DNA of 64,000 bases from Timema cristinae (taxonomy: Eukaryota; Arthropoda; Insecta; Phasmatodea; Timematidae), in assembly GCA_039000515.1 (NCBI GenBank), contig JBCFYV010000012.1:122852605-122916604 (forward strand), written 5' to 3'. A program made the translations under genes and the position numbers. The notes below the pieces were generated by a model, which saw only the letters and a program-made list of their open reading frames with translations, searched no databases and was not told the DNA's origin. Shown in pieces: positions 56,640 through 64,000 of this stretch (position 1 is the first letter of the stretch; every line of letters starts with the position of its first letter).

Positions 56640-57087
56640 TAACTTGAGTTAAAACAACAAATCCCTGAATAATGTTTTGTTGAACTAGGATGTTAAACCT
56701 CTGAAAACTTGGTTGATAACATCATCCCCCTTCACTGATTAAATGGGGGTTGCCACCCTCTTTTTACATTGCATTCTGTAACACTGAGCTGTAATTGATT
56801 TTTGATAACGAATTATTAATCGGCATGTCTTAATTGACAAAAACAAATTGTTGCCATGTTGGAACTGCCTCAGGCTATATGTTTAGTTTCATTACAGGTT
56901 GTTTGTGCCTTGGAGTTAGACAGCCAGTTGTGCAGTGTTGCAAGATGAAGAGGGGTAATGTGAAAGGAGGGTGAAGAGCCCGGTTTAATCAGTGGAGGGG
57001 GATGATATTACCAACCAACCTTTCACACGTTTAACATCTTAGTTCAACAAAACATTATTCAGGGATTTGTTGTTTTGGATCAAGTTA
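56640..57087. mobile_element. Inverted-repeat element with ~130-bp arms
   Basis: Left arm 56640-56770 and right arm 56955-57087 are imperfect reverse complements: AACAACAAATCCCTGAATAA, tgttttgttgaacta, gatgttaaac, atcatcccc, actgattaaa and ccaccctc occur in order on both sides. Loop about 185 bases. No second copy in the window; likely a MITE. Confidence 0.85.
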
Positions 57088-57502
57088 TTTCTGAAATATT
57101 TACATAAAAGCATTTTAAAACGCGATTTTCAAAGAATCATAACTCCCTCGGGAAAAAGTTGTCCATATATTTCCTACTTATTTTTTGTATTATAGGGAAT
57201 CCCCTGCTGGTGGGTCCGAGACCAGCAACGACTAACCCTGTATATTTGTAAGTTTGTGAAATGGTGAGCTTATACTTGCTATAAGGTGGACAGAGATGTT
57301 ACTTTTTATTTATACATGTTTTTGTAAAATGTATTTATGCTCTTTGTTGAAACACGATGCTATTTTTTTCCATTATGTTTCTGCAACAACGCATATTATT
57401 TCGTTTCGCATATCTTATGAGTCTTGAATAAATGTTTCCATGTTTAGAGAAGCGATTAAATCTGTGAGGTGCACTGTTCCATTTATTTTTAAAGCTTTGA
57501 AC

Positions 57503-57506
<4 letters not shown>

Positions 57507-57542
<36 letters not shown>
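57507..57542. repeat. (ATT)n microsatellite
   Basis: About 12 ATT triplets. Confidence 0.95.
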
Positions 57543-57677
57543 ATAAAAATAATAATAAATACCCATAAAATAATAATTTTATAATACTATGGTTTTATAT
57601 TTGATAACATGAATGCCATTAATGAAAAGTTTTATTAAACTGTGAGGAAAATAGTATTTGAATATGTACACAACATT

Positions 57678-57783
57678 TACCCTGTAAGGAGGCAGTCTTA
57701 CCTTGACTGATTACACTATGGTCCTATCTACTAAGCCACGCCATAGTGGAATAATGTGTGATAACCTTGCCACCTTACGGGTT
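57678..57783. mobile_element. Small TIR element, ~106 bp
   Basis: ACCCTGTAAGGAGGCAG at left and GCCACCTTACGGGT at right; inner ACTATGG / CCATAGT pair. Related to 31195-31312 through ccttgac-g-ttacactatg. Confidence 0.65.
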
Positions 57784-58014
57784 AGACGGAGTGTACCTGT
57801 CATCGGGAAAGATGATTTTGTTTCTTATCGAAGAGTTAGTTATGGTCAGGTCTCAGTTCTGTGAAACAAAGCTGAAGGTCATTTTGCAAATGTCTAAGGA
57901 TTTTTGGAATTTTAATTGCCCTCATTGTTCATAGAGATATGTAGATGCAAATAATGAAATGGTTTGTATTGCGTCATTGGCCAAAGCCTAAAATTAATCC
58001 TTTACACCTAATGA

Positions 58015-58722
58015 CGTTGCCCGCTTGGTGAATTTGAAGCTGTTTTGCGAAGTAGGCTTTATATTAACTTGACGTAAATAAGCCTTTAAGCACTATCACA
58101 CTTAGTCGCCGATGTACGAGATAAAGAGAGAAGGAATAAAATGAGCAGTTCAACCTGTGGGGCCCCTCGTCTATCTGACGATTATTTCCCTCTTCCGCTG
58201 ACGAGTATACACAATAACTATACTATATGTGCCTGGACAGTATTTACTTGTATTTCAAATAAACTCTTTCTTGTTTCCTATTCCATTTAGACAAATTATT
58301 CCGCGGGGCTCATTTTAGTATACCTCCTGGCAGGAGGATTCTTACAGGACATTTTAGTGAATAAACCAAATAGCCTGGAGTTGTAGACGATTTACAAAAA
58401 CCACTACCTCAAGATTAAAAACTCAATATCTTGTGACAATGTAAGACTATTTTTAGTATTATTTTAAAACATGTATTTGTGAATGTGGGGAATGCCAGGC
58501 CTCCACCGTGGTTCGGATTCCACGTTAAACTATAGGTCCTTCATTTCATCTCACAATCACCCTACCATTACACATTAGCGTAAGTGTATAAACCCGAACG
58601 GGTAGTAAGACGTGGTGCTAATAATAATTTAAAACATGTATGATTTGTGTGTCAATGTTATAGATCCAAAACTCCGCTGGTAAAACATAAAGCCTAACTT
58701 GACTTGCCGTGACGTCACGTCC
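58015..58722 (+). mobile_element. Family E TIR element, split by a SINE A
   Basis: Left CGTTGCCCGCTTGG, family interior, right part with GTGACGTCAC near 58709. Interrupted at 58477-58627 by a SINE A fragment. Removing that and one duplicated 14-mer leaves about 543 bases, close to the 559 of the copy at 4521. Confidence 0.85.
58477..58627 (+). mobile_element. SINE A, 5'-truncated, nested in E, 14-bp target duplication
   Basis: Starts at ttgtgaatgtggggaatgcc in mid-body, ends with the 3' terminus and TAATAA. TTTAAAACATGTAT flanks at 58463-58476 and 58628-58641. A dated nested insertion: E first, SINE later. Confidence 0.96.
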
Positions 58723-59390
58723 CTAACTTGAAACCCTGCTCGTGCCTAACAGTTTGAGACAGTTTCAATCTCTCGAATGACGAGTCAATGAATGAACACG
58801 ATGGGACATTATTACAAACTGGTGATTCTTGTGGGAGATAAATGTCAGTGACTTTGGAGATTACATCACTGGAGTGGGCAGTGTTGGACTACTTAGTATA
58901 CTGACAGGTTTAACGGGTACTTTCTAAACACAATGTTACATAAATACCTGACTTACAAGTTACAATCTGTCTGAAGGTGTTTCAATCAGCTTTAATTGTA
59001 AATGAACTATGGGACTCTTAGTTCAAATTGCGTCACAAGTGTTGACTACATTGAATACTATTACATCCTAAATAATAGAGGTAATATTACAAAATGGAGG
59101 CTGTATGGGTTCATTATTTCCCCACCAACAAGTATTGAAAGCTTAGTGGTACAATTATTAAACTCTTGTTACTAAAAACTCTTTAGAAAATGTAAATACT
59201 GTTTCTTTAGTTAGGAATAATTACCTTTGTTTTGTGGCCGGGATATTGTATTAGAGATAAGTAGATAACCACCTTTTAGAATATCTCTATTTAGAAGCAG
59301 ACAGACCAATTTATGAATAAATTTGTTGTGGCAATTAAGTGTTCTACGCAACGTACTTAGGGGTAGTATTGGTAGTAAAGTGTAACATTA
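58723..59390. other. No gene seen
   Basis: Unique sequence. Confidence 0.5.
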
Positions 59391-59393
59391 ATA

Positions 59394-59623
59394 CAGTAGC
59401 CCCGTGGCTTCTTTGGGTGCTGACTGACAGTTCACAGTGACTCTACAGTAACATTTAGGTTTATACCTAAATTTGACTGTAAAAAGTGACAGCTGCTAAA
59501 CACATGTTTTGCAGATCATCTGGTTCGGCGTAGGGATACATAATTTGGTCTGGTAACTTTTCAAAGCCGTCAACTGTCAGCTGTGAGCTGTCAGTCAGTA
59601 CCAAAGAAGCCATGGGGCTACTG
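59394..59623. mobile_element. Family M TIR MITE, 230 bp, TA target
   Basis: CAGTAGCCCCGTGGCTTCTT at left, AAGAAGCCATGGGGCTACTG at right, TA at 59392-59393 and 59624-59625. Carries the single-copy form of the end that is amplified at 35300. Confidence 0.93.
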
Positions 59624-59625
59624 TA

Positions 59626-60595
59626 GATTTTATTCGTAATACTATTAAATTTATAAGCGCAATGCTTATTTTAAAAATAAATAGTAATTTCTAAGCCTAA
59701 AGATAGAAGTAATTTATGCTAATTTGTTTCATTACCTTCATTTAGATACCCCTAATGATAATAAGGCCTATATAAATATCGAAACTGCTACACTTGTCGG
59801 TAGATTCTATTTATCAAGGAAATTATATAGTTGGATCATCTTTACAGAGGTGCATGCTTAAATTAACACAAATGGATCGTTGCAGCAATGAATACGTGCT
59901 ACATGCTAATATTTACTAAACACTTTTCATTGGGAGAAGTTATATAGAACGAGGCTTCATTTTACTTTAAGGTAAAGGTTTACTCGCCAAATGATATCAA
60001 CTTTATATATAGTTTGACCTTTTTAATTATACTTAGTTATATTTGTTCCCTCACACCACTACCAGAACTTTTAAACAATCCTTCTTCCGTCTCTATGTTT
60101 ATTTTTTACACAATCCAAAGAGATATAGGCCTATAACCATAAGCAAATCATGGTTACCATGGTAATGTGGGCAAATAATGCTTGTACTAATGGGCCACTG
60201 AGCACATAATACTGGATTTAATGGAAGTGGGCGATTAACCCTCTCCTCCCAAAGTAGCCCCCCTTCTCCGCCCACAAGAAAGAAAACATTAATTTTAGTT
60301 TTATACTGTAGATGTCTCTTGTTTTGTGACTACAATAATGTTAATCTGAAGGTAAAAATAAATGTTTGTGTTTGCAGTTTGAAATACTTATGAAATTATA
60401 TTTAAAGATATTAAGGACATGTTTGCTGCAAATAAAGCAAGGAAAGTTTGTATATAATTAGCGATTTTATAAAGTCTGTATGTAGCCTGTAGTCTACTTA
60501 CTTTTACTTTGTTATTAATAAATTTGTGTAAAAACAAACATTTGTTGGTTTTTACTTTTCCTAGGGCAAGCTATAATGTAATTCAATGGGTTTGA
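59626..60595. other. No gene seen; AT-rich
   Basis: Unique; a C-rich strand segment at 60240-60285. Confidence 0.5.
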
Positions 60596-60599
60596 GAAG

Positions 60600-60842
60600 T
60601 CAAAAAGATGGTGATTTCGAAAAATGAAGATTTGCTGGAAAACAAAATTGTAAACCAGGAGTTGGAAAACATAGAACAGTTCAAGTATCTGGGAAATCTG
60701 CTGATTAAGGATGTCAACTGCACTAAGAAAATTAGGTCTAGGATTGCTATGGACAAGGAAGCTTCCAACAAGAAGAGGTTACTGCTGACCAGCAAGTTGA
60801 GTTCACTGACAAAAGGAATGAACCTATCGTAAGACATATCAC

Positions 60843-60878
<36 letters not shown>

Positions 60879-60880
60879 TG
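60600..60880 (+). pseudogene. LINE 3' end with internal deletion
   Basis: Reads MVISKNEDLLENKIVNQELE then FKYLGNLLIKDVNCTKKIRS and RLLLTSKLS, then jumps to SLTKGMNLS and a stop, followed by (ATA)n. Against 16925-17715, about 400 bases between TSKLS and the C-terminus are missing. The surviving 74 codons form one open frame. Confidence 0.88.
60845..60880. repeat. (TAA)n tail of the LINE
   Basis: About 11 triplets following the LINE stop codon. Confidence 0.9.
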
Positions 60881-60899
60881 GGGCCCCAACACCATATGA

Positions 60900-61550
60900 C
60901 ACCCCGAAGCTCCCCAGATATGTTAGTAAATTTGGCACTGCACACACAGAAAATCTGAAAATTTACTAGGAAATTAGTGTTTTTGTTGGACGCTACTATA
61001 TTTGCCGACCATCTACAAACCCCAACCTTTAAAATGAGTGGTCTATTACCAAAATTAGTTCAGGCTTTTTTCAAAATTTCCATTACCGGGAGGGCTTATC
61101 AAATTATATATAGATGTATTATCTAACTCAGTTTAAAGTGAGTCAATATTTAACCTAGGCAGCCAATGAGATGTTGCGTAAGTTAATATTGACAATACCC
61201 TTAACGGTACATGAACTTGTTATTTACTGGAATGAGCAAAACCTAGAGATTTTCCATGATTCTATACTTATAGACTTCACAACATTAAGAGTTGAGACTT
61301 TCCACTCTGAAAAAAACCCACATATGATATAGGAGCGTAGAATGAATCTTTTGAAATAGAATGTTGTAACTTAAAGTGGAGGTGTCTTAACACAAATTGT
61401 AATGTAATTTGTGATTTCCTCCTCCCCTGTTTGTTCTCCTACCACTGGACAGTTCCACCCTGGAACGTTATACATCCACTTGGTTTCTGGGCGTTTAAGG
61501 GTTTCTGCTCGAAGCTGAGCGATGCTAAGCTGCAGGGACTGATTGTGTAT
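60900..61550. other. No gene seen
   Basis: Unique sequence; a 108-codon minus frame at 61371-61697 overlaps the tRNA-like segment and has no motif. Confidence 0.5.
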
Positions 61551-61554
61551 TTGA

Positions 61555-61640
61555 TACAGCGGCCAAGATGGAACCAAGGACCACGGTACTAGCAGTCGGT
61601 CCCCTCGAGCCACTGAGCCACGCGTCGTATGATTGATACC
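61555..61640 (-). mobile_element. tRNA-like SINE head
   Basis: The minus strand has CGTGGCTCAGTGGCTCGAGG (box A-like) and TCCTTGGTTCCATCTTGG (box B-like). No second copy in the window. Confidence 0.4.
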
Positions 61641-61726
61641 TAGATGTCGTCTGACAAAGTGTGGGTCGCGGTTCGCTAGGTCGAAACTAGGCCTCATGGA
61701 AAGCGTTCCACCGCCCTAATCGACCA

Positions 61727-61862
61727 GCTGCCTCCGCGGTAGAGCGAGAGTACATTTAAATTGAGCTCTCTCCTATTGGATGAGATTGGGGTTTGAATCC
61801 TCGTCGTATATACTGAGGGGAGTGGGGTTCCTAAATTTGTCTACACTCCACCTCCATGAAAC
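61727..61862 (+). mobile_element. SINE B fragment abutting the 21-bp array
   Basis: tRNA-like part with gagattggggtttgaatcctc, then tactgagggg..tctacactccacctccatgaaa; the family body stops where the array begins. Confidence 0.65.
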
Positions 61863-61867
61863 GTGGC

Positions 61868-64000
61868 ACTAAGACATCTCCTAGTGGAGCTAAGACATCT
61901 CCTAGTGGAGCTAAGACATCTCCTCGTGGAACTAAGACATCTCCTAGTGGAGCTAAGACATCTCCTAGTGGAGCTAAGACATCTCCTCGTGGAACTAAGA
62001 CATCTCCTCGTGGAACTAAGACATCTCCTCGTGGAACTAAGACATCTCCTCGTGGAACTAAGACATCTCCTCGTGGAACTAGGACATCTCCTCGTGGAGC
62101 TAAGACATCTCCTAGTGGAACTAAGACATCTCCTAGTGGAACTAAGACATCTCCTCGTGGAACTAAGACATCTCCTCGTGGAACTAAGACATCTCCTCGT
62201 GGAGCTAAGACATCTCCTAGTGGAACTAAGACATCTCCTCGTGGAACTAAGACATCTCCTCGTGGAACTAAGACATCTCCTAGTGGAACTAAGACATCTC
62301 CTAGTGGAACTAAGACATCTCCTCGTGGAACTAAGACATCTCCTAGTGGAGCTAAGACATCTCCTCGTGGAGCTAAGACATCTCCTCGTGGAACTAAGAC
62401 ATCTCCTCGTGGAACTAAGACATCTCGTGGAACTAAGACATCTCCTAGTGGAGCTAAGACATCTCCTCGTGGAACTAAGACATCTCCTCGTGGAACTAAG
62501 ACATCTCCTCGTGGAACTAAGACATCTCCTAGTGGAGCTAAGACATCTCCTCGTGGAACTAAGACATCTCCTTGTGGAGCTAGGACATCTCCTCGTGGAA
62601 CTAAGACATCTCCTCGTGGAACTAAGACATCTCCTCGTGGAGCTAAGACATCTCCTAGTGGAACTAAGACATCTCCTCGTGGAACTAAGACATCTCCTCG
62701 TGGAACTAAGACATCTCCTAGTGGAACTAAGACATCTCCTAGTGGAACTAAGACATCTCCTCGTGGAACTAAGACATCTCCTAGTGGAGCTAAGACATCT
62801 CCTCGTGGAGCTAAGACATCTCCTCGTGGAACTAAGACATCTCCTCGTGGAACTAAGACATCTCGTGGAACTAAGACATCTCCTTGTGGAACTAAGACAT
62901 CTCGTGGAACTAAGACATCTCCTCGTGGAATTAAGACATCTCCTCGTGGAACTAAGACATCTCCTCGTGGAACTAAGACATCTCCTTGTGTAACTAAGAC
63001 ATCTCCTCGTGGAACTAGGACATCTCCTCGTGAGCTAAGACATCTACTTGTGGAACTAATACATCTCCTCGTGGAACTAAGACATCTCCTCGTGGAACTA
63101 AGACATCTCCTCGTGGAACTAAGACATCTCCTCGTGGAACTAGGACATCTCCTAGTGGAACTAAGACATCTCCTCGTGGAGCTAAGACATCTCCTCGTGG
63201 AACTAAGACATCTCCTCGTGGAGCTAAGACATCTCCTCGTGGAACTAAGACATCTCCTCGTGGAACTAGGACATCTCCTCGTGGAACTAAGACATCTCCT
63301 AGTGGAGCTAAGACATCTCCTAGTGGAACTAAGACATATCCTCGTGGAACTAAGACATCTCCTCGTGGAACTAAGACATCTCCTAGTGGAGCTAAGACAT
63401 CTCCTCGTGGAACTAAGACATCTCCTCGTGGAACTAAGACATCTCCTCGTGGAACTAAGACATCTCCTAGTGGAGCTAAGACATCTCCTCGTGGAACTAA
63501 GACATCTCCTTGTGGAGCTAGGACATCTCCTCGTGGAACTAAGACATCTCCTAGTGGAGCTAAGACATCTCCTTGTGGAGCTAAGACATCTCCTAGTGGA
63601 ACTAAGACATCTCCTCGTGGAACTAGGACATCTCCTAGTGGAACTAAGACATCTCCTCGTGGAACTAGGACATCTCCTAGTGGAACTAAGACATCTCCTC
63701 GTGGAGCTAAGACATCTCCTCGTGGAACTAAGACATCTCCTCGTGGAGCTAAGACATCTCCTAGTGGAACTAAGACATCTCCTCGTGGAACTAAGACATC
63801 TCCTCGTGGAACTAAGACATCTCCTAGTGGAGCTAAGACATCTCCTCGTGGAACTAAGACATCTCCTCGTGGAATTAAGACATCTCCTCGTGGAACTAGG
63901 ACATCTCCTCGTGGAGCTAAGACATCTCCTAGTGGAACTAAGACATCTCCTAGTGGAACTAAGACATCTCCTCGTGGAACTAAGACATCTCCTCGTGGAA
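61868..64000. repeat. 21-bp tandem array, >100 units, open at right edge
   Basis: Unit CTAAGACATCTCCTCGTGGA + a, with variants cctag/cctcg/ccttg, aacta/gcta, and three 18-base units (catctcgtgg at 62421, 62859 and near 62895). Long blocks recur: the 62140-62440 variant order reappears 438 bases on, and the 62440-62600 order reappears about 938 bases on. The 376-codon frame (61863-62993) repeats seven residues and is not called a gene. Confidence 0.98.

Noticed and set aside
61863..62993. 376-codon leucine-rich frame
   Set aside because: A 21-bp array gives a seven-residue repeat; no leucine-rich-repeat domain pattern and no flanking gene structure.

Overview
This window reads as non-coding DNA from a metazoan, most probably an insect. 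It is AT-rich and contains tRNA-derived SINEs with (TAA)n tails, decayed LINE 3' ends, small terminal-inverted-repeat (TIR) DNA elements with TA, TTAA, 7-bp and 8-bp target duplications, long (TAA)n microsatellites, and at least ten tandem-repeat arrays. The LINE fragments end in residues like those of insect endonuclease/reverse-transcriptase proteins. I cannot fix order or species from sequence alone. I see no intact protein-coding gene, no functional tRNA or rRNA gene, no CRISPR array and no bacterial operon. The long open frames run through tandem arrays whose unit length is a multiple of three, are usually open on both strands, and should not be read as genes.

Layout. 1-5 kb: two copies of a ~550-bp TIR element (family E) head to head, a reversed SINE A, and a 33-bp array (54 units). 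5-15 kb: E copies, LINE fragments, 37-bp and 34-bp arrays, a (GT)n tract beside an exon-like segment, a CTCF-like/CGATA motif cluster, and many SINE B copies, several in inverted pairs. 15-27 kb: LINE and SINE remnants plus degenerate 38-bp and 50-bp arrays. 27-35 kb: a mosaic of TIR elements (families M and F), four SINE A copies, CpG-rich palindromes and a 41-bp array (20 units). 35-46 kb: five arrays (75, 57, 30, 72 and 33 bp). The 75-bp array lies inside a TA-flanked TIR element and seems to be built from that element's own terminus. 47-54 kb: a 6.6-kb foldback element whose inverted arms are made largely of 150-bp tandem units, bounded by a 7-bp direct repeat and carrying nested SINE and hAT-like insertions. 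54-62 kb: scattered SINE, LINE and TIR remnants. 62-64 kb: a 21-bp array running off the right edge.

The most notable structures are the foldback element (47,260-53,903), the TIR element that appears to have turned its own end into a satellite (35,153-36,275), and two SINE families with different heads but a shared 3' end, consistent with one LINE mobilising both.
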